Below, piece by piece: positions 46,201-56,278 of a stretch of 64,000 bases of DNA (position 1 is its first letter; each line of letters opens with the position of its first letter). Origin of the DNA: Pratylenchus scribneri (taxonomy: Eukaryota; Nematoda; Chromadorea; Rhabditida; Pratylenchidae); NCBI GenBank assembly GCA_030063045.1, contig JAQSEB010000020.1, forward strand, positions 3,286,001 to 3,350,000. The letters are read 5' to 3'. The position numbers were made by a program, and so were the translations under genes. Below the pieces are notes generated by a model. It saw only the letters and a program-made list of their open reading frames with translations. It was not told where the DNA came from and ran no database searches.

Positions 46201-47288
46201 AATGCACAACAAAACTGGGACCATTTCCGTGGCAATGCTAATTATTGTTGGATGCAATAAATTCCTGTCCAAAATCACCCAAATTAATTCATTTTCTGTC
46301 TCTTTATTGCAAATTGAATTTGAGTGAGTCGTCGAAATGTTACTAAAAATAATTTAGGAAATAATTTTATTAATAAAATTATTATTTAACCTAATTTGTC
46401 CATGTTTATTTGGAGAGCAAAATATTTCCAGAATTGAATTAAAATCATCGCTTTGGAAGCAAATATCCTCAATTGAAGCGGAGATTTTTTCGTCAATTAA
46501 TTGTAAACGTAAAAATATTAAAGTAAAATTAATGGTAAAACGAGAAAGTAAATCAAATTTTTTGTCCAATGAGCCAAAATGGGCACTGAAATTAAAATAT
46601 TTTAAAATAAATTATAAAATATATTTTGACCGTTTCATCAAATAAAATACGGATAAAATGGTCAAAATGATGATCAAAATTCGTTGCATTGTTAAAATAA
46701 ACAAATCATTTTGGTCACCATCGCTGACATGAGGACATTCACGAAATGCCAATTTGAATATCTGAAAATGTGATTGGCAAAAATAATTAAATTAACAAAA
46801 GAAAATTGCATCTATTTAAATAAATAAAATTTAATTTCACAATAATTTTCCCCAGCACAAAAAATGATTATTTTTTTCTCTATAAAATTTAAATTATTTT
46901 TGTAAATTTTTTAATAAATTAAACTCGCCGAATAATAGAGGAATCCAAAGGAGACGGAGGTTGACAAAACAATCATACATATGAAACTGGGCCAGGGAAT
47001 TTGGTACGGAACATTGAATGGAGTACATCCAGTTTTGTATATAAAAATTAGCATAAATAAAATTGAGGAGAACAAAAGCAAATTGAGAATCTGTAAATAA
47101 TAATAATTTTGCCTTATTTTATAATTTTGGTAATTTTTTAATATAATTTTGTAATTATCCATTTAATTTACCAAATCGAAGAAAAGTGGTTTAAAACCCA
47201 AATAGAAATTCAGCAGATCGAGGCCATATAAAAATAATGCCAAAATCATGGCAAACAAACAATCGATGATCCAACCAATATTTTTCAT
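43280..47288 (-). CDS. Large multi-pass membrane protein, family not recognised
   Basis: Exons (minus): 47288-47172, 47090-46929, 46761-46631, 46585-46391, 46342-46196, 46150-46090, 45695-45638, 45521-45279, 44588-44361, 43822-43500, 43415-43280, about 600 residues. It starts with a hydrophobic helix (WIIDCLFAMILALFLYGL), and roughly ten membrane helices follow, e.g. LLLFSSILFMLIFIY, FICMIVLSTSVSFGFLYY, ILIIILTILSVFYL, ILLILLGISNFLAAFYIY. The tail is hydrophilic and Q/N-rich (YQQQQNGDG). I considered otopetrin because of LLHPTIISIATEM and FIKFALSGLH, but the order of these blocks is wrong for that family. The intron after 46929 would start with GC. The exon 45695-45638 is one base out of phase with its neighbours at a run of five T (minus strand). 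A long AT satellite fills one intron. It could be a channel, transporter or receptor. Confidence 0.7.
44640..45215. repeat. AT satellite in an intron of the membrane-protein gene
   Basis: Irregular tandem arrangement of TAATATTTAATATATAA words, with longer units (TTTATTAATTTTTAATATAA then TAATATTGAATATACAAATA) repeated about every 125 bp. Essentially no G or C. Confidence 0.9.
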
Positions 47289-48824
47289 TATTTTTAATTT
47301 GCTAAAAAATGTTATTATTTATTTATTATTAAAATGAATATAAAGGAAAATTGGACATTTTTTAAAGTCCTTATTTCTGTTTATTACTTGAAAAAATTAA
47401 TTAAGGTTGTAATGTTTTTTGAGAAATATTCTAAAATATATATTAGTCATATCCTAATCCTAATCTAGGATTAAAGTGATTTGGGGTGGAGCTGTGCCTA
47501 GGCTCTCACCTTGGAAGCTCATTTAAATTATTATTAAAAATTATTATTTATTTATTGTGTGGGAAAATGTGATGATAAATGGGAAGAGTTAATTAAAAGC
47601 CTTAGGAGAGGAAAAAGAATGTGTATAAAAAGGCAGATTGAGGCAATATTTGATTGATAGGGTTACGGTACAAGCGATTAGGCAAAAAATGAGGGGTACA
47701 GTAGGATGAATAGGAAAGACCCTAGGCATTATTGGCATTGACAATATGATATTGCCAAAAGGTAAAAATTAATTTTTTGTCCATGGAAGAGTGGGGTTAA
47801 TTATGAATTATTTGGGCTTTCAAATTCGGAATATTGTTAATTCGATTTTTAAACTTTTTTTAGATTTTTCAGAACAATATGAAATTATTTTCTTTTTACG
47901 TAGAATATTGACAAAATAAAAAATGAATGAACGAATGAATTAGGCCGAATGGAAAGGCCAGCCGTCACCAACTTTTTTATGCCGAAGAAAACTTACAATT
48001 TACGTGGTGAAATTTGATTGGAATAAAATAAAGTGAAACCATGGAAACAATAATAAAGACTTTTTGATTTAATTTTGAACACTGCAAAATGCTAAAGCAT
48101 TTTTAAAAGAAATGAGGAAAGTTTTAACGAATTAGACATAAATAAAACACAAATAAATCAAAATTGGGCATAATTCAAAATGTAATCATCTCAATTTGAT
48201 TTCATTGATCATTTATCGATTACCATTGCCCTTTGGCCAATATAATTTGAATAAAGCCACAAGCATAAAAATGAAAATAAATAAAATTAATTAATTAATT
48301 AATTATGTTGCAATATTCATTTTGATTGAATCATTATAGTCCTATAATGGCTTGTTAAGCAAAAATAAATGTAATAGCAATTGGCAATCCATTTTAACTG
48401 TGGATATGCACAAAATAATTGGAGAAAATGGTGAAATTTTGTTCATTTCAGCGAACAAAAATATATTAATATTATCAAATTAAATAATCTAATTCAATTT
48501 CCCTTGGCACTTTTTTCCCATTTCAATCAAAATAATTTTAATTTTATTATATTTCTATTTCGAGTAATTTAAGAATATTTCCTACACCTCAGCGTCTTTT
48601 CATTAATTTCACCCAAAGCAATGGTTGTTGCGCAGGATTTGGGTCATGCACAATTAAAAAGAGTTGGATTTGGATTAGAAGGAAGTCAGCAAAGGGGATT
48701 AGTTGAATTTTTTATGCCGTAAAAAAAATTGATGGAGGAAATGAGAAAATTTGATGAAGTATTCAAATTAAACACAAAAAACACCTTTGATTTATTAAAA
48801 ATATTATTTTAGTTATTACAAAAA
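47289..48824. other. Divergent intergenic region between the membrane-protein and P4H genes
   Basis: Holds the promoters of both divergent genes. Apart from dispersed-element copy 8 (47450-47745) it is AT-rich, and I see no further gene. Confidence 0.6.
47450..47745 (+). repeat. Dispersed ~330-bp element, copy 8 (forward)
   Basis: Intergenic copy from CCTAATCCTAATCTAGG to GGCATTATTGGCATTGAC. The GC-rich block is shortened compared with copies 1 and 4. Confidence 0.88.
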
Positions 48825-51162
48825 ATGATTTATAAAATATTTGCGGCCTCCAAAATTGCCCTCAAAATTGGAATTTGTTTGTCAATTTTATTGGCAATTT
48901 TTGTGCATTTCTATTCCTATTCAATGCTCACCCGAATTGTTTATTCCTTTGATTGGTTTTTGGCCAAAACCCCGTTGATGTCATTGCGCACCGGGGAAGT
49001 TTATATTCCACCAATTTTGTCAAAAATATTCCATTGGCTTCATTCCCTCAAAATATTCATTTTGGCATTGGCAACATTGGTATTAAATTAATTATTATTA
49101 ATTAATTATATTTAAATTAAACATATTAGTTTTACAATGATGGTTATCCTTATTTTGATGGAAAATATCATTGGACGAGGAAAGAATTGGAATTTTGCAA
49201 AGTCAACGAAGACACCCTTTTTAATGGACAATTTGCAAAAGGTGAATGAATGTACGACAATTGAGGATGGAACAGTCGAATGTTGAAAGTGATAAAGCTA
49301 ATTGATTAATTTATATATCATTTTATTGGGCATAAAATAAGCTATGAAATGATATCAAAAAATTGGGCTAACTTTGGATATTTACTGATGAGTTATGTCC
49401 AAAAGACCATTGGCTTAATTGAAATTCTTTTTTTTGGCGGTTTTCTGGCCATAACTCGGTAAATATCAATATTATCCAATGCTTTTGATATCATTTCGTG
49501 GCAAATTTTATGCATTTTATGCCCAATAAAATGATATATAAATTAATCCAATCAACTTTATCACAATCATCACTAATCTATTCCATCCACAATTTTCGTA
49601 AAATATATCCTTGAGATTAATTTTTCAGATCCCCGCCTTCAATGCCACATTTATGCAATAATCCCATTGATGTTCGTCAAAGTGGAATTGTTCAGTGCGG
49701 AACCGCCCATTCTCAAATTCCATCAATTTTTGCCATCCAAAAGAATTCAAACAATTTTGAATGAATTGGAAAAGAGGAAATTATTCACATCCGTAATTTA
49801 AACCCAATTAATTTAAATAATAATTATTTTTAAGCAAATTTTGGTCCGCGATGGACTTGGCCAAAATATTTGGCAAGATAGCATTGTGGCCAACAACACA
49901 TTCATTCATCCATTCTCCACCCAGCAATTGATGAGCACATTCATTTTCATTCAACAACGAATAAATTCATTCAATTTTGGGCGATCCGAACAATTTAATG
50001 TAATTTAATTATTTAATTTAAATAATTTTCCAAAAATTGTTATTGAGGTGAAAAAATATGAAATTGGAGGACATTATGCGCCACACCTTGACTTTTTGGT
50101 TGCCAATTCGGAACCTTGGTTGGGCAATCGAATTGCCACATTCATGCTCATTCTTCAGCCAGCAAAAAGAGGAGGGGGTAAATTTATATATAAGCATAGT
50201 CCTATTAACATAATTATTAGTCCAATCTAGAGCTAAAGTTATTTGCAGCGAGAGCGGGGATAGGTTTTAGCTCCCGGCCTTAGTCGGAGGCCTAATAAGC
50301 CCCTAATTGCTCCATGAACGAAATAGGGTTATTATTTATTAAATTGTGCCGAAAAATGTGATAATAAATGTGAAAAGTAAAAACAATAGGAGAGGAAAAA
50401 GGGTGGATTTAAAAGGCAGATTGAGGCAATATTTGATTGATAGATTGAAAGGAAGATTAGACAAAAAGTGGGGGAGGGGGGTATAGTAGGACAAATAGTA
50501 AAGTGGGAATACAGTAGGACAAATGGAAAGGCTAGTAGGCATTGTTGCCATTGACAATAGTGTTTAAATTGCATTTAAAATTTACAATTTATAATTTTTT
50601 TTTAATAAAATTAGCATTTGGGACATGGAAAAAATGTTTAAAAATCATAATTAAAGAATTTAAATGAATTTTATTGAATTTAGGTACGGTGTTCCCGGAT
50701 GTCGGATTTACATTTATGCCAAAAATGGGTGATGCCCTCCTTTGGCTGAATATGTTGCCCGATTATTCGGTTGCCTATCGTTCATTCCACGGGGCATGCC
50801 CAATTCTTGAGGGCACCAAAATTGGAGTTACAATGTGGATTCGGAGGTAATTATAATTAATTATGGTGATTGGGCATTAAATTGATAAATGAAAAGTCAT
50901 CAAAATTAGCTACTAATAAAAATAATTTAAATTCAATAAAATATGGATTTGTCTCAATTTAATTATTTTTTATATTTTTTTATTTATTTTTTTCATAAAT
51001 TAAATAATTAATAAACAAATTTAATTTAAATAAATAATTATTAAAAATATTTTCAGCGTAACACAAGAACTTCGCCTGCCTTCGCCTTTGCAATTTGGTC
51101 AACATTTTGATTATAAATTGTTGATTCAACCAAAAATGAAGAAATTCAAACTTTGGGAATAA
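48825..51162 (+). CDS. Membrane-anchored prolyl 4-hydroxylase
   Basis: Fe(II)/2-oxoglutarate oxygenase that hydroxylates proline, in worms mainly in cuticle collagens inside the ER. Exons: 48825-49079, 49130-49241, 49629-49792, 49835-49999, 50048-50177, 50684-50846, 51057-51162; 364 residues, all phases fit. Residues 10-35 are a hydrophobic anchor (IALKIGICLSILLAIFVHF). The catalytic half is intact: YEIGGHYAPHLDFL gives His245 and Asp247, RSFHGACPILEGTKIG gives the distal His311 and the 2-oxoglutarate Lys321, and TVFPDVG, GDALLW and VTMWIR are typical. It is far shorter than the collagen P4H alpha subunits (about 520-540 residues). The N-terminal dimerisation and peptide-binding domains are replaced by about 90 residues with the anchor, so substrate and partner are uncertain. 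A hairpin element and dispersed-element copy 9 sit in its introns. Confidence 0.9.
49285..49570. mobile_element. Hairpin (foldback) element in a P4H intron
   Basis: Arms of about 120 bp: TATATATCATTTTATTGGGC at 49311 and its inverse GCCCAATAAAATGATATATA near 49520; GTGATAAAGCTAATTG and CAACTTTATCAC at the outer ends; GAAATGATATCAAAA and TTTTGATATCATTTC inside. Fills most of the intron 49242-49628. Confidence 0.88.
50218..50562 (+). repeat. Dispersed ~330-bp element, copy 9 (forward)
   Basis: Copy in the P4H intron 50178-50683, from AGTCCAATCTAGAGCTAAAG to GGCATTGTTGCCATTGACA. The usual GTACAGTAGGACAAAT block is duplicated here (50482-50525). Confidence 0.88.
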
Positions 51163-51277
51163 ATATGTAAAATAAGAATAAAATATTTAACTAATATTAA
51201 CTTTTTTGATTATGAAATTAGATCAAATATGTAATAAATGAATTTGTGATTTTTATCAGAAATATTAGCATTTCTGA

Positions 51278-52497
51278 TCATCGTTTCCCGACTAAAATAT
51301 TTCCAAAGTCCTTGAAACGAAATTCTTTTTTTCCAAAATTCGCGCGGATTAAATTGCCTTTATTTTTCAAAGTAACAGCTGGGAAAAGATTGAAGTCGAT
51401 GCCGAAATTCGTTGGCAATTCTGCCTTTCCTTAATTTAAATGATTTATTATTTAGAGCATTTTTATTTATATTTTACCCAACAATTTGCCATTCAAAGTA
51501 ACAAAACATTCCATTTTCCAATTCGGTTGATGGATAATGCCTATGCCAACAAAATCCCTTTTTTTGAACAATCCTTTGTCTTTTCCAATTCTGATGTTGT
51601 TACCATCAATACAAATTATTTCTTTGCCCCAAATTCCAATGGAATCCTCCAATCCTAGCGATTTGTATTCCAATTCCAATGGAAATTCTTGGACACAAAA
51701 TCCAATGAAAATACCGGCATAATTACTACTGAAAAAATGATTATTAATTCATCAATTTTTTAATACGATAAAATACGATGTTGATGAATGGTCAACAAGA
51801 ATTTCCACTTCATAAAAGAAAGCAATTGATGGTTTTTTGCTTGCAAAATTGTAAGTTGAAATCGGCAATGTGGCGCGCACGGAACTCCATTCTTAATTTT
51901 TATTAATTAAAAAATGATCTTTAATCTTCTTTACTTGAATATGTGTAATCATATTTTACTGTGAGTCCATCCTCGTAAATGATCAAGTTATTTGAGCAAT
52001 CTGATGCGTTCCATTTATATGTGGTGGCATTCCATTTGTATTTGTTATTCCAATCATCGATTCCATCAATTTGTTCATTCAAATCATCCAACTGAAATTA
52101 ATGGCAAAAAAATATTGAATAAATCGAATATTGTATCTCCAAAAAATGGATTGAATAAATCATAATATAAAGATAAGTTTATGTATTTATTTTTTGATTA
52201 AATTGCAATTAAAATATATTTTAATGTTTAAAATTTTGAAATATATTTGACTTAATTTATTTAAATTCCAAATAAAATTACCTCGATCTTTCCATCATCC
52301 TTCTTGGTGTTCTCTTTTTTAAATTCATTCAATTCTTTCTTAATTTCATCTAATTTGATCTCGATGTTGCCAACTTTTTCGGCAATTTGCTGGGTCAATT
52401 GCATCATATCTGATTGATATCTATCTCCAATTAAGAGTGACAAAAGGAAAAAAATAAATAGAATGGAAGCATAATTATATGATGCCATTGACACCAT
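51278..52497 (-). CDS. Signal-anchored or secreted SPRY (B30.2) protein, SPRYSEC-like
   Basis: Exons (minus): 52497-52282, 52091-51935, 51891-51777, 51728-51478, 51429-51278; all phases agree; 296 residues. Residues 8-27 are hydrophobic (YASILFIFFLLSLLIGD), a signal peptide or signal anchor. Residues 28-72 form a charged coiled coil (IEIKLDEIKKELNEFKKEN). The rest is a B30.2/SPRY domain: KWNASDCSNNLIIYEDGLTV, WSSVRATLPIS, FFYEVEIL, YAGIFIGFCVQE, FKKRDFVGIGI, CFVTLNGKLLG, LFPAVTLKNKG, RANFGKKEFRF. SPRY proteins with a secretion signal (SPRYSEC) are a large effector family in potato cyst nematodes, some acting on plant immunity. Membership here is inferred from architecture only. The coiled coil between signal and SPRY is unusual, and a type II membrane protein is an alternative. 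The stop lies 115 bp from the converging P4H stop. Confidence 0.85.
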
Positions 52498-53486
52498 GAA
52501 CAAAAACGGTTCCAGCCCCTTCAGGGTAAATTAAAAATAGTTACGGATGCGTAAATAAATGGATAAGAGTTTTCGAGATCATCAATCATAAATTTGAATT
52601 TATTACTGTAGCGATTGGAAATGGCCGATTGGATTGGATTGTTGGAAAAGAAGGAGAAATTGGAAGTGGAAGATGAATTGGAATTTAAACGATAAATCCC
52701 CTTTGCCCCATTGGATGCCGAGGGGCGGAGTCCTTGGCCCAGCCAGCGGCGGGACTCGGGAATGGCGAGAACGAACCAGTCTTGTGTTCGTCCGCTTTGC
52801 CGTTCCCGATCCTCCGCTAGCTAAGCTAGAGACCTGGCCCTTCTCTCCCCATCACATTTCAATACAATATGAATAATAAATATTTTTCGAACATCTTGAT
52901 TAATAATATTGGGATATGTGTACAGTAGGGGTTGAGGGCATTCCATCGCCCAAGATCATCTCTACATTACCATTTTTTTAATTTTGAAGAGATGAAAGGT
53001 TTGCTCCTTCTCCTTCTCTCTACTATGAGGCCAATTCGATTTTTAATTCGAATTTGGATTTGAATGGGATAAAGCGAAAGTGAAATGAGTTGGATTGAGT
53101 AATGCTGACTGCTGATGAAAATGAATTTTTAAACAGCTATATACGCAATCAAATTCAAATTAGCTCGGACAAAAAAATGGAATCTGCCGTTCAGCAGAAA
53201 CAATTTGTTAATTTTGTTTGGATGGAAATTAGAAAAAAAATGCACAAACAAATTATTATATTATTATAGCTATCTTGAGCCCAATGCCAATAAATACATT
53301 TTTTTTGAATAAATCATTTAAATATATGACCTTTATATTATAGAATAAAGTTCTTTCCACCATTTATGCCCACAAAAATGAAATGCTTATAAAAATAATT
53401 AAATAATAATTAACCAAAATTTTTATGTTTATCTCTCCATAGAAGTAAGAATTGTTTGTTCACTTCATTTGCAATTCATCTCTTGT
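52498..53486. other. Intergenic region between SPRY and repeat-exon genes
   Basis: Promoter side of the SPRY gene. It contains the structured GC-rich island at 52690-52850; the remainder is AT-rich with no other gene visible. Confidence 0.55.
52690..52850. other. Structured GC-rich island
   Basis: In AT-rich surroundings, about 160 bp is GC-rich and foldable: ACTCGGGAATGGCGAG at 52754 faces TTTGCCGTTCCCGAT at 52796, with GAACGAAC and GTTCGTCC closing the inner stem. CGGAG and CTCCG form an outer pair, and GCTAGCTAAGCTAGAG lies at the right edge. It may be a structured RNA or an inserted element. The 80-codon frame through it is not convincing. Confidence 0.4.
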
Positions 53487-53942
53487 TCATGCGCTCACAG
53501 ATTCAAATTCCCTAAAATAGTTCATTTGAGAAAATACCCTTCATTAATCGCCCAAAATTACTTATTGCCAAAAGGCGAGGGCGGCAAAAATTGATCGCCG
53601 TCTTCAAAGCTCCTGTAAAATATTTAAATTATTTTAAATTCTACTTATCCTTACGAATTGCCGAAAGGCGATAACGGACGACCGTCTTCAAATCCTCTGA
53701 AAAATAGTTGAAATTTTACTGTTCTTTCTAATTTTGCCTTACTCATTGCCAAATAAAGAGTGGTCGCCATCGCCGGCTTCGAAAGGTCTGTAAAAATATT
53801 AATGAATTAATTGCATTTCCCCTTGGCTTACGGATTGCCGAAAGGCGAATTCGGTGTCCCCTGGACAGGAAATCCGCTAAAATAAAATAATTAAATTTTA
53901 AAAAATAAATCTTAATAACTTGTTGCCAAAGTCGTTAGCCAT
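53487..53942 (-). CDS. Small repeat-exon protein (PFGN repeats), novel
   Basis: Exons (minus): 53942-53920, 53876-53832, 53787-53743, 53696-53655, 53612-53562, 53511-53487; 76 residues. Introns are only 42-50 bases and all GT-AG, and each interrupts its codon after the second base. The four inner exons (45, 45, 42, 51 nt) are therefore phase-symmetric and each encodes one repeat: GFPVQGTPNSPFGNP, PFEAGDGDHSLFGNE, GFEDGRPLSPFGNS, SFEDGDQFLPPSPFGNK. The first exon gives MANDFGN, the last EFESVSA. The start ATG follows a TGACAG acceptor at 53957 by 14 bases, so a spliced leader or 5'-UTR intron is likely. There is no signal peptide and no known domain. The repeats are acidic, rich in F, G, N and P, and probably disordered. 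It looks like a gene grown by exon duplication; function unknown. It lies 990 bp upstream of the SPRY gene on the same strand. Confidence 0.8.
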
Positions 53943-54617
53943 TTTTGTTTGTTTTGCTGTCAGATGAATAGAAATAAAACGAGAATAAAATACTTACTAA
54001 AATTTGAAAATAATTAAACAATTTTTGGGATAATCAAAAATAATAAATGAAGTATTAAAATGGTCCGGAGCTTTATGTGCGCCATATTCATCATTGTCAC
54101 GAAATTATGCAGGCCCCAGTGCAGCAGCTCCTTTCTTATTTTTGCATTTGATCTTCCGCCCCATCATATGGAAATAAATTTTAGGGACATTGAAAGAATA
54201 ATAAAAACGACCCCTTCCCTATAATATTATGGTCGCCAATGTACTTTTTGATTAAATGTGTAAAAGGGCAATTTGTGAAACATATGTTTTGGGAAATGGG
54301 TTGGTGTTGGTGCTTGGTGGATATGGATAGATACATTTTGTTTTATTCTTTTGAAATGGTTGTTAATTTTGTTTTAATGAAATATTTCTTTTATCAAGGG
54401 AAAAAAGTGGAGAAAATTAGTATAATAAACCATATATATATATCTTAATTAACATATTAATTTAGTAGAATATTATTACACTTTCATGGTATCCCAAATT
54501 ACTAAATTTATCCACAAGTTGCCAATATTAACATTGATTGAAGCAATTCTGCTGAATGATTCGCTTATATTCTGATTTGTAAACTTTTCTCTGTACTTTC
54601 GCCTTTTCGTATTTTAA
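53943..54617. other. Intergenic sequence upstream of the repeat-exon gene
   Basis: AT-rich, with a 69-codon plus-strand frame at 54239-54448 that shows no similarity I recognise. Likely the promoter of the repeat-exon gene in its left part. Confidence 0.45.
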
Positions 54618-56278
54618 TTCCGTCTGTTCTGATTTTAATAATTCCGCCTGTTCTGATTTTAATAATTCCGCCTATTCTGATTCCTGTTCTGATTTTAATA
54701 ATTCCGCCTATTCTGATTTTAATAATCCGCCTGTTCTGATTTTTAATAATTCCGCCTGTTCTGATTTATAATTCCGCCTGTTCTGATTTTAATAATTCCG
54801 CCTATTCTGATTTTTATAATTCCGCCTGTTCTGATTTTAATAATTCCGCCTGTTCTGATTTTAATAATTCCGCCTGTTCTGATTTTAAATAATTCCGCCT
54901 ATTCTGATTTTAATAATCCGCCTGTTCTGATTTTTAATAATTCCGCCTGTTCTGATTCCTGTTCTGATTTTAATAATTCCGCCTATTCTGATTTTAATAA
55001 TCCGCCTGTTCTGATTTTTAATAATTCCGCCTGTTCTGATTTATAATTCCGCCTGTTCTGATTTTAATAATTCCGCCTATTCTGATTTTAATAATTCCGC
55101 CTGTTCTGATTTTAATAATTCCGCCTATTCTGATTTTAATAATTCCGCCTGTTCTGATTTTAATAATTCCGCCTGTTCTGATTTTAATAATTCCGCCTGT
55201 TCTGATTTTAATAATTCCGCCTATTCTGATTTTAATAATTTCGCCTGTTCTGATTTTTAATAATTCCGCCTGTTCTGATTCCTGTTCTGATTTTAATAAT
55301 TCCGCCTATTCTGATTTTAATAATCCGCCTGTTCTGATTTTTAATAATTCCGCCTGTTCTGATTTATAATTCCGCCTGTTCTGATTTTAATAATTCCGCC
55401 TATTCTGATTTTAATAATCCGCCTGTTCTGATTTTTAATAATTCCGCCTGTTCTGATTTATAATTCCGCCTGTTCTGATTTTAATAATTCCGCCTATTCT
55501 GATTTTAATAATTCCGCCTATTCTGATTCCTGTTCTGATTTTAATAATTCCGCCTGTTCTGATTTTTAATAATTCCGCCTGTTCTGATTCCTGTTCTGAT
55601 TTTAATAATTCCGCCTATTCTGATTTTAATAATCCGCCTGTTCTGATTTTTAATAATTCCGCCTGTTCTGATTTATAATTCCGCCTGTTCTGATTTTAAT
55701 AATTCCGCCTATTCTGATTTTAATAATCCGCCTGTTCTGATTTTTAATAATTCCGCCTGTTCTGATTTATAATTCCGCCTGTTCTGATTTTAATAATTCC
55801 GCCTATTCTGATTTTAATAATTCCGCCTATTCTGATTCCTGTTCTGATTTTAATAATTCCGCCTGTTCTGATTTTAATAATTCCGCCTGTTCTGATTTTA
55901 ATAATTCCGCCAGCTGTTCTGATTTTAAATAATTCCGCCTATTCTGATTTTAATAATCCGCCTGTTCTGATTTTTAATAATTCCGCCTGTTCTGATTCCT
56001 GTTCTGATTTTAATAATTCCGCCTATTCTGATTTTAATAATCCGCCTATTCTGATTTTAATAATCCGCCTGTTCTGATTTTTAATAATTCCGCCTGTTCT
56101 GATTTATAATTCCGCCTGTTCTGATTTTAATAATTCCGCCTGTTCAGATTTTTTAATTCCGCCTGTTCTGATTTATAATTCCGCCTGTTCTGATTTTAAT
56201 AATTCCGCCTATTCTGATTTTAATAATTCCGTCTGTTCTGATTTATAATTCCGCCTGTTCTGATTTTAATTCCACTAT
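54618..56278 (+). repeat. 24-bp satellite, about 70 units
   Basis: Tandem copies of TTCTGATTTTAATAATTCCGCC followed by TG or TA. Higher-order structure is visible: a block with TTCTGATTCCTGTTCTGATT as a marker recurs every few hundred bases, so whole groups of units were duplicated. Unit-length changes of one base exclude coding. Confidence 0.95.

Noticed and set aside
43280..47288. Otopetrin proton-channel assignment
   Set aside because: Two motif-like stretches resemble otopetrins (LLHPTIISIATEM, FIKFALSGLHF), but they occur in the opposite order to the family and the rest does not fit.
52634..52876. 80-codon plus-strand frame
   Set aside because: It runs through the foldable GC-rich block; composition follows the hairpin, not codon use.
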